A stretch of DNA of 64,000 nucleotides from an uncultured Olleya sp. (GCA_947503885.1 CANNFD010000001.1:310001-374000); one strand, 5' to 3'. Positions 24,872 through 34,324 are shown, numbered from the stretch's first letter. Translations and numbers: made by a program. The notes: generated by a model from the letters alone, not told the origin.

Positions 24872-26293
24872 ATGGAGTGTATTTCTGTTTTTGACATGCT
24901 TAAAATTGGTGTTGGACCTTCAAGTTCTCATACTTTAGGACCTTGGCGTGCTGCAGAGCGATGGATTGCCGAACTTAAAAAAGAAAACCTATTTGAAAGC
25001 GTACAACGTGTAAAAATAGATTTATACGGTTCCTTATCCTTAACAGGTAAAGGACACGCTACAGACTTAGCTGTAATGCTTGGGCTTAGTGGTGCTGATC
25101 CAGAGAGAATACCAACGGATACCATAGACATTATTATTGCGTCCATTACTAATACCGAAAAACTTTCAGTAAATAATCAACATATTATTCCTTTTGACAA
25201 AAAAAAGGACATTGTATTTAACAGAGCCTTTTTACCGTTTCATGCCAATGGAATTAAGTTTACCGCTTTCGCGGAAAAAGAAATCCACTCGTCCACCTTC
25301 TACTCTATTGGTGGAGGTTTTGTTGTTAAAGAAGAACGTACGATTGATGCCGAAAACCAAGAACTAAAAAAAGAATTTCCATACCCAATTGATAAAGCTT
25401 CAGAACTATTAGCGTATTGCATAAATGAAAACAAATCCATATCAGAAATAGTTCTAGAAAACGAACGCTCGCTTAGATCTGACAAAGAGATTGATTTTGA
25501 GTTAAAACGCATCTGGGACACCATGCTAGAATGTATGTTTACGGGTTGTCATACTGAAGGTAATTTACCAGGAGGATTAAACGTAAGACGACGTGCTTTT
25601 GACACCCACAAACGTTTAAATATTGAAATGCCTTATACTACGCCACAAGAGTGGTTAGAAAGTATTAGAAACAGTGAGGTTAAATTTAGACAAATCTTAA
25701 AATGGGTGAGTTGTTTTGCATTAGCAGTAAACGAGGTTAACGCTGCTTTAGGTCGTGTGGTAACTGCACCAACTAATGGAAGTGCTGGAGTAATACCTGC
25801 TGTTTTAATGTATTACATGGTTATAGAAAATCATGATGCTGATTTTGAAGACATCAAAAAATTCTTACTAGTAGCTAGCGAGATTGGAAGCATCTTTAAA
25901 AAAGGCGCAACAATTAGTGCTGCAATGGGTGGATGTCAAGCAGAAATAGGTGTGTCATCAGCTATGGCAGCAGCAGCATTATGCGACTTACTAGGTGGAT
26001 CGCCAGAACAAGTTATGATTGCTGCAGAAATCGCTATGGAACATCACTTAGGGTTAACCTGTGACCCTATTGGCGGTCTAGTACAAATCCCTTGTATCGA
26101 GCGTAACAGTATGGGTGCTATAAAAGCTATTAATGCAGCCGAGTTAGCTTTAGACACTGATCCTAAAAACGTTAAAGTCCCTTTAGATAAAGTGGTTGAT
26201 ACTATGTGGGAAACAGCAAAAGACATGAGTACTAAGTATAAAGAAACTAGTGAAGGTGGATTAGCTGTCCGTGTAAATATGGCAGATTGCTAA
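24872..26293 (+). CDS. sdaA: L-serine ammonia-lyase, iron-sulfur type, single chain
   Basis: I chose ATG 24872; a GTG two codons upstream (24866) is also possible. The 473-residue protein fuses the beta and alpha domains: [19 protein letters not shown] at the N-terminus, then [39 protein letters not shown] and [16 protein letters not shown]. The last three supply the cysteines that bind the [4Fe-4S] cluster. It deaminates serine to pyruvate and ammonia, in the cytoplasm, and should be oxygen-sensitive. It is divergent from dnaK and convergent with the NTF2-like gene. A copy of the dispersed palindrome (25264) encodes TAFAE in the N-terminal domain. Confidence 0.95.
   Translation: MECISVFDMLKIGVGPSSSHTLGPWRAAERWIAELKKENLFESVQRVKIDLYGSLSLTGKGHATDLAVMLGLSGADPERIPTDTIDIIIASITNTEKLSVNNQHIIPFDKKKDIVFNRAFLPFHANGIKFTAFAEKEIHSSTFYSIGGGFVVKEERTIDAENQELKKEFPYPIDKASELLAYCINENKSISEIVLENERSLRSDKEIDFELKRIWDTMLECMFTGCHTEGNLPGGLNVRRRAFDTHKRLNIEMPYTTPQEWLESIRNSEVKFRQILKWVSCFALAVNEVNAALGRVVTAPTNGSAGVIPAVLMYYMVIENHDADFEDIKKFLLVASEIGSIFKKGATISAAMGGCQAEIGVSSAMAAAALCDLLGGSPEQVMIAAEIAMEHHLGLTCDPIGGLVQIPCIERNSMGAIKAINAAELALDTDPKNVKVPLDKVVDTMWETAKDMSTKYKETSEGGLAVRVNMADC
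25264..25277. repeat. Dispersed palindrome, copy 5 (in the serine dehydratase gene)
   Basis: CGCTTTCGCGGAAA, preceded by C so that the arms CCGC/GCGG pair, lies in coding sequence and encodes AFAE. Confidence 0.65.
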
Positions 26294-26302
26294 TAAAAAA
26301 AA

Positions 26303-26761
26303 CTACTCTTTACATTGTCGTCTAGTGTCAATAATATAAATTATTTTCCAAGTCTCATTATCTTTTATTAACTGAAAAGAGTTAACACCACAATGACTTT
26401 TTTGGTCATTATACCAAAACTCATAAGGGGTCCAAACATTTGCCATATTACCATCAATTTGCACACTATAACTAATTAGGCTTTCAAAAAATGTATCTGT
26501 TTCTGGTATAGCAATAATTTGATTTAAAAAATCTTCAAAACTAGAAGTAGTTAATGTGACAATAGCCTCTTTGTTTCTGGATATAGATTGCATTATAGCA
26601 TCCTTAAATACCACACTTTTTATAAGCGCACTATCTTGAGCGTGGAAACCTGCAAAAAATACTTCAATGGTTTCTATTACCTTTTCTTGTTTTTGGTTTT
26701 CATTTTGAGAAACACCTATAACAGAAACCAATAGTAATAGGACAATAGCAAATAGCTTCAT
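26303..26761 (-). CDS. Secreted NTF2/SnoaL-like protein
   Basis: The 152-residue protein has a signal peptide (KLFAIVLLLLVSVIGVSQ, cleavage after residue 19). It then has the NTF2-like cone fold pattern: a long helix with IETIEVFFAGFHAQDSALIKSVV, a second helix SSFEDFLNQI, and a beta-sheet ending NMANVWTPYEFWYNDQKSHCGVNSFQLIKDNETWKIIYI. Homologs bind small ligands or have no known role; no catalytic residues can be named. It stands alone, convergent with the serine dehydratase gene (10 bp apart), with TATATTTA (one mismatch) as a -7 candidate upstream. Confidence 0.8.
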   Translation of the reverse strand: MKLFAIVLLLLVSVIGVSQNENQKQEKVIETIEVFFAGFHAQDSALIKSVVFKDAIMQSISRNKEAIVTLTTSSFEDFLNQIIAIPETDTFFESLISYSVQIDGNMANVWTPYEFWYNDQKSHCGVNSFQLIKDNETWKIIYIIDTRRQCKE

Positions 26762-26873
26762 AATAAATAATTAGAATTATATGATGTAAATATAAGCCTT
26801 TCAGTACTAAAGAAAAATTTAGCAATACGCCTATATTTTAGTACATTTACAATCTATTTAAAACTAAACAAAC

Positions 26874-27692
26874 ATGTCTGTAGCAAAAAAAGAATACAAA
26901 AGGGTTACCGTTAAATCATTAGTGGATATGAAAAAGAATGGAGAAAAAATCTCCATGCTTACTGCTTACGATTATACTATGGCTAAAATAGTAGACGGTG
27001 CTGGTACAGATGTTATATTAGTTGGTGATTCTGCTAGTAACGTAATGGCTGGTCACGAAACTACTTTACCAATAACTTTAGACCAAATGATATATCATGC
27101 GTCTTCTGTTGTGCGTGCCATACACCGATCGTTAGTTGTAGTAGATTTACCATTTGGTAGCTACCAAAGCGATCCTAAAGAAGCCTTACGTAGTGCAATT
27201 AGAATCATGAAAGAGTCTGGTGGTCACGCTGTAAAAATGGAAGGTGGTAAAGAAGTTAAAGAGTCTATCAAACGTATTTTAAATGCAGGTATCCCTGTAA
27301 TGGGACATTTAGGTTTAACACCTCAATCTATCTATAAATTTGGTACTTATACCGTTCGTGCAAAAGAGGACCAAGAAGCCTTACAGCTTAAAGAAGACGC
27401 TTTAATGCTTGAAAAAGCAGGGTGTTTTGCAATTGTATTAGAAAAAATACCTGCAAAATTAGCACAAGAAGTTGCCCAAAGCGTTTCTATACCGGTTATT
27501 GGTATTGGTGCTGGTAATGGTGTTGACGGTCAAGTATTGGTAACCCATGATATGATTGGAATGACACATGAATTTAACCCAAGATTTTTACGTCGTTACA
27601 TGAATTTGTACGAGGATATGACCAATGCAATTACACAATATGGCAACGATGTAAAAAGTGGTGATTTCCCTAGTGATAAAGAGCAATATTAA
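26874..27692 (+). CDS. panB: 3-Methyl-2-oxobutanoate hydroxymethyltransferase (PanB)
   Basis: The 272-residue TIM-barrel enzyme shows [52 protein letters not shown] and the catalytic glutamate segment [10 protein letters not shown], with [17 protein letters not shown]. It makes ketopantoate from 2-oxoisovalerate and methylene-THF, the first step of pantothenate synthesis. TACATTTA (26842-26849, one mismatch) is a -7 candidate 24 nt upstream. The following pseudouridine synthase gene starts 43 bp later and is probably co-transcribed. Secure assignment. Confidence 0.97.
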   Translation: MSVAKKEYKRVTVKSLVDMKKNGEKISMLTAYDYTMAKIVDGAGTDVILVGDSASNVMAGHETTLPITLDQMIYHASSVVRAIHRSLVVVDLPFGSYQSDPKEALRSAIRIMKESGGHAVKMEGGKEVKESIKRILNAGIPVMGHLGLTPQSIYKFGTYTVRAKEDQEALQLKEDALMLEKAGCFAIVLEKIPAKLAQEVAQSVSIPVIGIGAGNGVDGQVLVTHDMIGMTHEFNPRFLRRYMNLYEDMTNAITQYGNDVKSGDFPSDKEQY

Positions 27693-27735
27693 TTTGGCTT
27701 TTAGCTATTAGCTATTGGTTTTTATTCCAAAAAAA

Positions 27736-28431
27736 GTGTCAAAAATACTTTCTAATAAAGACAATCTTCAAGTAATTTACGAAGACAACCATATTATCGT
27801 AGTTAATAAACGTGCTGGAGATATAGTACAAGGCGATAAAACGGGTGACAAACCCTTAAGTGATGTTGTTAAAGACTATATAGCGGTAAAGTATAACAAG
27901 CCTGGCAATGTGTATTTAGGTACCGTTCACCGTTTAGACAGGCCAACAACAGGTCTAGTTATATTTTCTAAAACCAGTAAAGCCTTACCAAGATTAAATA
28001 AGTTGTTTGTATCTAAAGACATCTCTAAAACCTATTGGGCTTTGGTAAAAAACAAACCAGAAAAAGAAACTGATACTCTAATCCATTGGCTTAAAAAAAA
28101 TCCCAAAAACAATAAATCTACAGCCTATATTAAAGAAGTGCCAGAAAGCAAAAAAGCAATTCTGCATTATAAAATAATTAAAAAACTGGACAACTATTAT
28201 CTACTAGAAGTAAATCTAGAAACGGGACGTCACCACCAAATACGCTCGCAATTATCAAGTATAGGATCTCCGATTAAAGGTGATTTAAAATACGGATTTG
28301 ACCGTAGTAACAAAGATGCAAGCATCAGCCTACATGCTAGAAACATTAAGTTTATCCATCCTGTATCAAAAGATAATTTAGATATTACTGCTCCCTTACC
28401 TAACGACCCTATTTGGGACGCTTGCCTTTAA
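27736..28431 (+). CDS. RluA-family pseudouridine synthase
   Basis: I chose GTG 27736, since it gives a normal N-terminus (SKILSNKDNLQVIYEDNHIIVVNKRAG); a TTG at 27715 is an alternative and reads into spacer sequence. The 231-residue catalytic domain has the RluA motif VHRLDRPTTGLVIFSKT with the nucleophilic aspartate, ETGRHHQIRSQLSSIGSPIKGD, and LHARNIKFIHP. It converts uridine to pseudouridine in rRNA or tRNA; the target is not predictable. There is no N-terminal S4 domain. It follows panB by 43 bp and is followed by a nested inverted-repeat element. Confidence 0.93.
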   Translation: MSKILSNKDNLQVIYEDNHIIVVNKRAGDIVQGDKTGDKPLSDVVKDYIAVKYNKPGNVYLGTVHRLDRPTTGLVIFSKTSKALPRLNKLFVSKDISKTYWALVKNKPEKETDTLIHWLKKNPKNNKSTAYIKEVPESKKAILHYKIIKKLDNYYLLEVNLETGRHHQIRSQLSSIGSPIKGDLKYGFDRSNKDASISLHARNIKFIHPVSKDNLDITAPLPNDPIWDACL

Positions 28432-28435
28432 ATTT

Positions 28436-28524
28436 GGGCGTTACCACAAGGGTCGTGTCATCCGTTATATCTTTTTTTGCCATTTATGGCAGCAAAAAAA
28501 GGATGCCACTACTACCACTAACGC
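28436..28524. repeat. 89-bp nested inverted-repeat element (REP/MITE-like)
   Basis: Three stems nest around one centre. Outer GCGTTA (28438-28443) pairs with TAACGC (28519-28524). Middle GTGTCATCC (28455-28463) pairs with GGATGCCAC (28501-28509, one mismatch), flanked by GGT/ACC. Inner TTTTTTTGC (28472-28480) pairs with GCAAAAAAA (28492-28500), with a TGCCA/TGGCA inside. The Ts are in the stem, so it is not a normal terminator. No coding frame. I have the impression of similar elements in other flavobacterial genomes. Confidence 0.6.
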
Positions 28525-28572
28525 AACTACAACTATCCGATAAAATATAGTACCTTTATATAAAAATATTCT

Positions 28573-29943
28573 ATGATTCCGCAATTACTACAAGACCAAA
28601 AAAAGTTTTTTAAAACCAGAGCACCCTATGACATATCCTTTAGAAAAAAACTTTTAAACGCACTTTTAGTAGAACTAACCAAACGCGAACAAGATATAAC
28701 CAACGCATTATATAAAGACTTTAAAAAACCAGAATTTGAAAGCGTTTTAACCGAGACAGCTGTAGTAATCCAGGATTTAAAACTAACCATTAAAAAACTT
28801 GATAAGTGGGCTAAACCAAAACGTGTCACACCTGCATTATTAAACTTTCCGTCTTCAGACTATTTATACGCAGAACCATATGGAAGCGTTTTAATAATTG
28901 CACCATGGAATTATCCATATCAATTAGCAATAGCTCCATTAGTTGGTGCAATAGCTGCAGGAAATACTGTTATATTAAAACCAAGCGAGTTAACACCTAA
29001 TACGTCTGCTTTAATCAATGACATTATTAAAACTGTTTTTAATCCAGAACATGTAACCGTTGTGGAAGGTGGTGTGGATACCTCTACTAAATTACTACAA
29101 CAACAATGGGATTATATCTTCTTTACTGGAAGTGTAAATGTTGGTAAAATTGTTGCTAAAGCTGCTGCGCAATACTTAACGCCAACAACCTTAGAGCTGG
29201 GTGGTAAAAACCCTTGTATTATTGATCAAACTGCAAACATTAAATTAACAGCAAAACGTATTGTTTGGGGTAAATTTGTAAACGCAGGACAAACCTGTAT
29301 TGCTCCAGATTATATTTTAATCCATCAGTCTAAAAAAGAAGCTTTTTACCAAGCTATGAAAACTGAAGTTGAGCAAGCCTACTCCTCAACACCAAAACAA
29401 TCAAAGGATTTTGCTAGAATAATAAACACAAAAAACTTTGAGCGTTTATCAAAAATGTTGGTTGACCAAAATTGTATTATTGGTGGACAAACCGATGCTG
29501 ATAATCTATACATCGCTCCTACCCTAATTGATGAACCAGAATTAGATAGCGAAGTGATGAAAGACGAAATTTTTGGTCCAATACTTCCTGTAATTTCTTA
29601 TCAAAATGATGCCGATTTGGATGCCATTATATGGTCTTATAACAAACCTTTAAGCTTATATGTATTTGGCACAAATTCCGCGAAAGCTAAACAATTAATT
29701 AAAAGATACTCGTTTGGAGGAGGTTGCATAAATGACACCATTATACACTTTGTTAACCATAGATTACCTTTTGGAGGTGTTGGTAATAGTGGTATTGGCG
29801 CTTATCATGGACAGTACACCTTTGATACATTTAGTCACAAAAAGGGACTTGTTAAAAAGGCTAATTGGTTAGATTTACCTGTACGCTATGCGCCATATAC
29901 TGGTAAATTAAACTTTGTAAAAAAAGTTTTAAAGTGGCTGTAA
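28573..29943 (+). CDS. Aldehyde dehydrogenase family protein
   Basis: The 456-residue enzyme has the NAD(P)-binding and catalytic motifs of the ALDH superfamily: APWNYPYQLAIAPLVGAIAAGN, the FTGS loop near 184, the general base Glu208 in LELGGKNP, and the nucleophile Cys242 in NAGQTCIAPDY. The C-terminal half contains EIFGPILPV and NHRLPFGGVGNSG. Length and motifs fit class 3/fatty aldehyde-type (YwdH, CALDH-like) enzymes. Substrate unknown. TACCTTTA at 28551-28558 (one mismatch) is a possible -7 box. It ends 3 bp from the convergent histidine kinase. A palindrome copy encodes its NSAKA residues. Confidence 0.93.
   Translation: MIPQLLQDQKKFFKTRAPYDISFRKKLLNALLVELTKREQDITNALYKDFKKPEFESVLTETAVVIQDLKLTIKKLDKWAKPKRVTPALLNFPSSDYLYAEPYGSVLIIAPWNYPYQLAIAPLVGAIAAGNTVILKPSELTPNTSALINDIIKTVFNPEHVTVVEGGVDTSTKLLQQQWDYIFFTGSVNVGKIVAKAAAQYLTPTTLELGGKNPCIIDQTANIKLTAKRIVWGKFVNAGQTCIAPDYILIHQSKKEAFYQAMKTEVEQAYSSTPKQSKDFARIINTKNFERLSKMLVDQNCIIGGQTDADNLYIAPTLIDEPELDSEVMKDEIFGPILPVISYQNDADLDAIIWSYNKPLSLYVFGTNSAKAKQLIKRYSFGGGCINDTIIHFVNHRLPFGGVGNSGIGAYHGQYTFDTFSHKKGLVKKANWLDLPVRYAPYTGKLNFVKKVLKWL
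29676..29688. repeat. Dispersed palindrome, copy 6 (in the aldehyde dehydrogenase gene)
   Basis: TTCCGCGAAAGCT lies in coding sequence and encodes SAKA, so it is in the opposite orientation, relative to its gene, to the AFAE copies. Confidence 0.6.
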
Positions 29944-29946
29944 GTC

Positions 29947-30774
29947 TTACTCAACTGTGCGATAAGGATAGGTTAATGTCAACATTACACCTTGGTTAAT
30001 TTTAGAGGTAAAATTAAGCTTAGCTTTAATTAGTTCTGATCTGCTTTTTATATTTATAAGACCTGAACCTTGCTCGATGGTTTCGTTGTCAAAACCAATT
30101 CCGTCATCTTTTAATGTCAAATGTAAAGTTGTATCGCTAAAATCTGCAGTTATTATTAAGTTATTAGCTTTGGCGTATTTTACAGTATTTGAAATAAACT
30201 CCTGTACAATTCTAAATAAGATTATTCCATCTTTAGGCTGATTAAACACTTCCGAATTACCTGTAATTATAAATGATGCTTCTAATAGTTTTAACTTATT
30301 TAAACGCTCAACTTCAGTAGTAACAGAAGCTACAAACCCTCTGTTTAACACCACATCGCTGTTTAAGGTTTTAGATAGTAAGCGTAACTCACTTAAACTT
30401 TGTTTAACAGCATTTTTAGTTTCCGTAAAAGACTCTTTTATAGACTCTGGAACTTGCATATTTAGGATACTCATGTTCATGTTAGCGACAGATAAAATCT
30501 GTCCCACGTTATCATGCAGCTCTTGCCCAATGTTTTTTAAGGTTTGCTCTTGTATTTCTATTTGTGTATTAGTAAGCTCTTCTTCAAATGCTTTTTGCTG
30601 TTTTACTTTATCTAAAATTAGTTGATTTTTTCTTTTTTGAAAGACGATAAAAAATAATATAATTAGAGTACATACAATTAGTAATATCCCAATCATATAT
30701 ATTAATAAATAACGCTCTGAGTTTGAGGAAATTGGAGCTTCTACGGTCTGTAATTGTATTAATAAATTAATCAT
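29947..30774 (-). CDS. Sensor histidine kinase (HisKA_3 / NarL-partner type)
   Basis: The 275-residue protein has one membrane helix at about 23-45 (LLIYMIGILLIVCTLIILFFIVF), a coiled linker, and the HisKA_3 dimerisation motif QELHDNVGQILSVANMNM with phosphate-accepting His87. The HATPase region ends DGIGFDNETIEQGSGLINIKSRSELI, with the G1 and G2 boxes intact. It should autophosphorylate and pass phosphate to a NarL/LuxR-type regulator, but none is encoded next to it. The N-terminal sensing part is almost absent. Its ATG overlaps the stop of the upstream seven-helix protein by 8 bp (ATGATTAA), so its input domain is probably supplied by that protein. Confidence 0.93.
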   Translation of the reverse strand: MINLLIQLQTVEAPISSNSERYLLIYMIGILLIVCTLIILFFIVFQKRKNQLILDKVKQQKAFEEELTNTQIEIQEQTLKNIGQELHDNVGQILSVANMNMSILNMQVPESIKESFTETKNAVKQSLSELRLLSKTLNSDVVLNRGFVASVTTEVERLNKLKLLEASFIITGNSEVFNQPKDGIILFRIVQEFISNTVKYAKANNLIITADFSDTTLHLTLKDDGIGFDNETIEQGSGLINIKSRSELIKAKLNFTSKINQGVMLTLTYPYRTVE

Positions 30775-31468
30775 CTTCTGGTTTTGATACTATTAGTCCA
30801 ACTGTAAAAGTAAGATACATTATATATATAACTGTAATGTTTATATATGAATTGAGATATACAAAATCTAAATCATCTTTATTTAAATACATCTCATAAA
30901 ATACTAATGGTGTTTTTATTAACCAAAATACTAAAATAGCTGTACTTATATAAAAATTAACAGATTTATGAAAACTTAGTATAGCATCACTTTGCAGGAT
31001 TTCAAAATAATAGAAAAACGCACATTGTAGGATAATAAAACTTCCATATATGGAAATTAAAGGAAATGAGCCTTTAAAAAACGCATCTAAATCACTTAGA
31101 ATTATACATAATGAAATTAATAAAAATATGTAAGTAGAGTATTTTAATATTTTAACATTTAGTTCAGTTTTTAATGTTTTTTGATAATACCAACTAAAAA
31201 AATAAACTGCTCCGATTTGCCATGATAAGGTAAACCACCAAAAATTTTTATTTAATAATGTCCCTTCTAAAAAACTTAAAATCCCATCTTTAATTAGATA
31301 AGTGTATTTTCCAACTATAGAAAGCAAAACAACATAACATAAAAAACCAATAAAATATTTGGTGTTTGTATGGCTGTGCTTTTTATAAAGTATCACTCCT
31401 GTAATTGCTGCTAAAACTTCTACTGATAGTATTAAATTACTATAATTTTCAAATATAAAATTGCTCAT
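30767..31468 (-). CDS. Seven-helix membrane protein, near-duplicate of its upstream neighbour
   Basis: The 233-residue protein has seven predicted membrane helices. The first is NLILSVEVLAAITGVILY; the third spans WWFTLSWQIGAVYFFSWYYQ; the last is INITVIYIMYLTFTVGLIVS. It aligns without gaps with the gene at 31470 over almost the whole length, sharing blocks such as KILKYSTY, CAFF--FEILQS-AIL-FHKS and WLIKTPL. The shape is that of 7TM sensory modules found fused to kinases in Bacteroidota, but here it is free-standing, and its stop overlaps the histidine kinase start. I infer a sensing role. There is no known family I can name. Confidence 0.75.
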   Translation of the reverse strand: MSNFIFENYSNLILSVEVLAAITGVILYKKHSHTNTKYFIGFLCYVVLLSIVGKYTYLIKDGILSFLEGTLLNKNFWWFTLSWQIGAVYFFSWYYQKTLKTELNVKILKYSTYIFLLISLCIILSDLDAFFKGSFPLISIYGSFIILQCAFFYYFEILQSDAILSFHKSVNFYISTAILVFWLIKTPLVFYEMYLNKDDLDFVYLNSYINITVIYIMYLTFTVGLIVSKPEDD

Positions 31469-31469
31469 T

Positions 31470-32192
31470 TTATTTATGTAATTCTTTTTTTATTTCTTTT
31501 TCTGGTTTTGACACTATAAATCCAACCGTAAAAGTCAGATACATTATAAATATAACGACTAAGTTAATATATGCCCTTAAGTGCACATAATCTTGATCAA
31601 TTTTTCTATAATAAATCTCGAAAAAAGCTAAAGGCGTTTTAATTAGCCAAAAGATTAAAATAGCACAACTTATATAAAAGTTAAGAGATTTATGAAAGTT
31701 TAAAATAGCTTCGCTTTGAAGTATTTCGAAAAAAAAGAAAAATGCACATTGCATTATGATTATACATCCACATATTGCAATTACAGGAAAACTTCCATTA
31801 AAAAAGAAGTTGATATTAGTAATTATAGTAAAAACCGAAACACCTAAAAACAAATAAGTTGAATATTTTAAGATTTTAATATTCAACTTGTTTTTAAGTA
31901 TCTTTTGATAGTACCAACTAAAAAAACTGACTGCGCCAATCTTCCAATTTAAAGTAAACCACCAATAATTTTTTTCAATTAGCGTCCCTTTTAAAAAATT
32001 AAAAAAACCGTTTTCTATCCAAAAAGTATAACGTCCAACTACAACTATAAAAACTACATAACATAAAAAGACAATAAAATATTTAGCAACTGTTTGGCTA
32101 TACTTATTATAAAGTATCAAACCAGTAACAGCTGCTAAAACTTCTACTGCCAACATTAAATTACTATAATGTTGTATTATAAAATCTTTCAA
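31470..32192 (-). CDS. Seven-helix membrane protein, first of a tandem pair
   Basis: The 240-residue protein has seven membrane helices and is clearly a recent paralog of the next gene (1 bp apart), with long identical runs: SNL-L-VEVLAA-TG-ILY, YFI-FLCYVV, FFSWYYQK, FTVG-IVSKPE. It differs by a basic C-terminal tail (KEIKKELHK) that would lie in the cytoplasm. It follows the anchored 155-residue protein by 8 bp. Conservation of both copies in one operon with a histidine kinase suggests a heteromeric receptor, which is an inference. Function unknown. Confidence 0.75.
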   Translation of the reverse strand: MKDFIIQHYSNLMLAVEVLAAVTGLILYNKYSQTVAKYFIVFLCYVVFIVVVGRYTFWIENGFFNFLKGTLIEKNYWWFTLNWKIGAVSFFSWYYQKILKNKLNIKILKYSTYLFLGVSVFTIITNINFFFNGSFPVIAICGCIIIMQCAFFFFFEILQSEAILNFHKSLNFYISCAILIFWLIKTPLAFFEIYYRKIDQDYVHLRAYINLVVIFIMYLTFTVGFIVSKPEKEIKKELHK

Positions 32193-32200
32193 ATAATTTT

Positions 32201-32668
32201 TTATTGAGGGTATGCAGCTGTTGGAGGCATCCCTTTGTCTCCTTCATCAAGTCCATCTGCACCTGATATATCATTGTTTTGTTTTGTTTTTGCATCAAGC
32301 TCTGTTGGCACCATAAAAATAGTAGTGTATCCTCCGGAACCTGCTGCTGTATCAACACCTAAATAAAAACGTAATCCATTAGCACTTGGATGTGTTGTTT
32401 TTACGGTTTGAATAAAACTTGATAAATCATCTAGAGAATACCATGACGAACGGTTATCACCTTCGTTAAATGCTACAGAATCGTTTACAGTTTTTCTTAA
32501 ATTAGTCCAGTTATCGCTTAAATCTTTTGCATCTTGAGCAGAAATAATCCCGCTTGGAGGTGTACTTGGTGTTGACATAGGTGGTGTTTGATTAGAATTG
32601 TTAAAGTAAAAATACGCAGCAGTTGCGCCAATAAGTAAGCCAAAGACTAGGCTTCCTAAGTTTTTCAT
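32201..32668 (-). CDS. Small membrane-anchored or exported protein of unknown function
   Basis: The 155-residue protein has an N-terminal hydrophobic segment (GSLVFGLLIGATAAYFYF) and then a Pro/Ser/Thr-rich linker (about 28-40). The folded part opens IISAQDAKDLSDNWTNLRKTV and includes GLRFYLGVDTAAGSGGYTTIFMVPTELD. The last residues, ISGADGLDEGDKGMPPTAAYP, are acidic and Gly/Pro-rich. I recall hypothetical proteins with this GLRFYLG...FMVPT pattern in Bacteroidota, with no assigned role. As first gene of the four-gene operon with two 7TM proteins and a kinase, it could be a periplasmic ligand-binding or cell-surface partner, but nothing in the sequence proves it. Confidence 0.65.
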   Translation of the reverse strand: MKNLGSLVFGLLIGATAAYFYFNNSNQTPPMSTPSTPPSGIISAQDAKDLSDNWTNLRKTVNDSVAFNEGDNRSSWYSLDDLSSFIQTVKTTHPSANGLRFYLGVDTAAGSGGYTTIFMVPTELDAKTKQNNDISGADGLDEGDKGMPPTAAYPQ

Positions 32669-32742
32669 AAAATTTGGTTTTATTGATTAATAGCTCTTGT
32701 AAAGTAACAAAAACAAATCAATTTTAACAAACATCAACTAAC

Positions 32743-34278
32743 TTATCCTAACCAACCGTCCCTATCTAAACTTCTATATTGTATAGCTTCGCTAATATGA
32801 TTGCCTTTAACCTCTAAACTTCCTTCTAAATCTGCAATAGTTCTGGATACTTTTAAAATCCTGTCGTAAGCTCTAGCGGATAAATTTAATCGCTCCATAG
32901 CGGTTTTAAGTAATTGCTTAGAGGCTTCTTCTAATTTACAGTATACCCGTATTTGTTTAGTGGACATTTGCGCATTGTAATGTACGTTTTCAAAATCTGC
33001 AAATCGTGTGGTTTGTATTTGACGTGCTTTAGTAACACGCTGTCTAATATCTACTGAGGATTCTCCTTTACGTTCTTCAGAAAGTTTTTCAAAAGGCACA
33101 GGAGTTACTTCAATATGTATATCTATCCTGTCTAATAATGGTCCTGAGATTTTACTTAGGTAGCGTTGCATTTCTGCAGGACTACTAGTAACAGGTGCAT
33201 CAGGGTCATTAAAATAGCCACTTGGACTAGGATTCATACTAGCAACTAACATAAATGATGATGGATACGTTACCGTAAACCTTGCTCGAGAAATGGTGAC
33301 TTCTCTATCTTCCAGCGGTTGACGCATTACCTCTAAAACACCACGTTTAAATTCTGGTAATTCATCTAAAAACAAAACACCATTATGTGATAAGGAAATT
33401 TCTCCGGGTTGTGGATAAGCACCTCCTCCGACAAGTGCGACATCGCTAATTGTGTGGTGAGGACTTCTAAACGGTCTTTGAGCCATTAAACCAGACTCTT
33501 TTATACGACCAACAACACTATGTATTTTTGTAGTTTCTAAAGCTTCATGCAATGTCATTGGAGGTAAAATACTAGGCAACCTTTTTGCTAACATTGTTTT
33601 TCCTGCTCCCGGTGGTCCAATTAATATAATATTATGTCCACCTGCTGCTGCAATTTCCATGCAGCGTTTAATGCTTTCTTGCCCCTTGACGTCACTAAAA
33701 TCAAACTCAGGAAAATCTAAGTTTTTTTCAAACTCTTTTCTAGTGTCTATTATTGTTCTTTCTAAAGCTTCACCTTTATCAAAATAATTAATGACTTGCT
33801 TAATATTTTCAATTCCATAGACTTCTAATCCATCGACAATAGCTGCTTCTTTTACATTTTGTATGGGCAATATAAATCCTTTATATCCTTCTTCTCTTGC
33901 TTTAATAGCAATCGGCAAAGCACCTTTAATGGGTTGTAAATTACCATCTAAGGATAGCTCGCCCATAATTAAAAAGTCTTCTAAATTGTCTGCAACTATC
34001 TGTTTAGACGCCGTTAAAATACCCATTGCTAAAGTCAGGTCATAAGCAGAGCCTTCTTTACGCAAGTCTGCTGGCGACATATTGATAATTATTTTTTTAC
34101 CCGGTATTTTATACCCATTATTTTGAAGCGCTGCTGCAATCCTAAAATTACTTTCTTTAATAGCATTATCAGGAAGCCCTACAAGATGATAGCCAATACC
34201 ACTATCTACATTTACTTCTACGGTAACTGTTGTAGCTTCAACTCCGAAAACAGCACTTCCAAAAACTTTTTTAAGCAT
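32743..34278 (-). CDS. YifB-family Mg-chelatase-like AAA+ ATPase
   Basis: The 511-residue protein has the YifB/ComM plan. An N-terminal Lon-protease-like domain (residues about 20-165, DSGIGYHLVGLPDNAIKES...AMGIL) is followed by the AAA+ module with Walker A GPPGAGKT at 221-228 and Walker B VLFLDELPEF. The segment SFMLVASMNPSPSGYF and a C-terminal lid (LNLSARAYDRILKVSRTIADLEGS) follow. ComM homologs are helicases that promote branch migration in natural transformation; whether this one does so is unknown. No competence genes are adjacent. It appears to be a single-gene unit. Confidence 0.93.
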   Translation of the reverse strand: MLKKVFGSAVFGVEATTVTVEVNVDSGIGYHLVGLPDNAIKESNFRIAAALQNNGYKIPGKKIIINMSPADLRKEGSAYDLTLAMGILTASKQIVADNLEDFLIMGELSLDGNLQPIKGALPIAIKAREEGYKGFILPIQNVKEAAIVDGLEVYGIENIKQVINYFDKGEALERTIIDTRKEFEKNLDFPEFDFSDVKGQESIKRCMEIAAAGGHNIILIGPPGAGKTMLAKRLPSILPPMTLHEALETTKIHSVVGRIKESGLMAQRPFRSPHHTISDVALVGGGAYPQPGEISLSHNGVLFLDELPEFKRGVLEVMRQPLEDREVTISRARFTVTYPSSFMLVASMNPSPSGYFNDPDAPVTSSPAEMQRYLSKISGPLLDRIDIHIEVTPVPFEKLSEERKGESSVDIRQRVTKARQIQTTRFADFENVHYNAQMSTKQIRVYCKLEEASKQLLKTAMERLNLSARAYDRILKVSRTIADLEGSLEVKGNHISEAIQYRSLDRDGWLG

Positions 34279-34324
34279 AAAATGGTTAGTTTAGATACTA
34301 AATGTAGGAAAAAGTTTCAAGACA

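Noticed and set aside
27693-27735. Repeat AGCTATTAGCTATTGG before the pseudouridine synthase
   Set aside because: A short direct repeat of 8 bp with nothing else attached; too weak to call an element.
32164-32358. 64-codon minus-strand frame inside the 155-residue protein gene
   Set aside because: Overlaps in another frame with a better-supported gene that has correct operon spacing.
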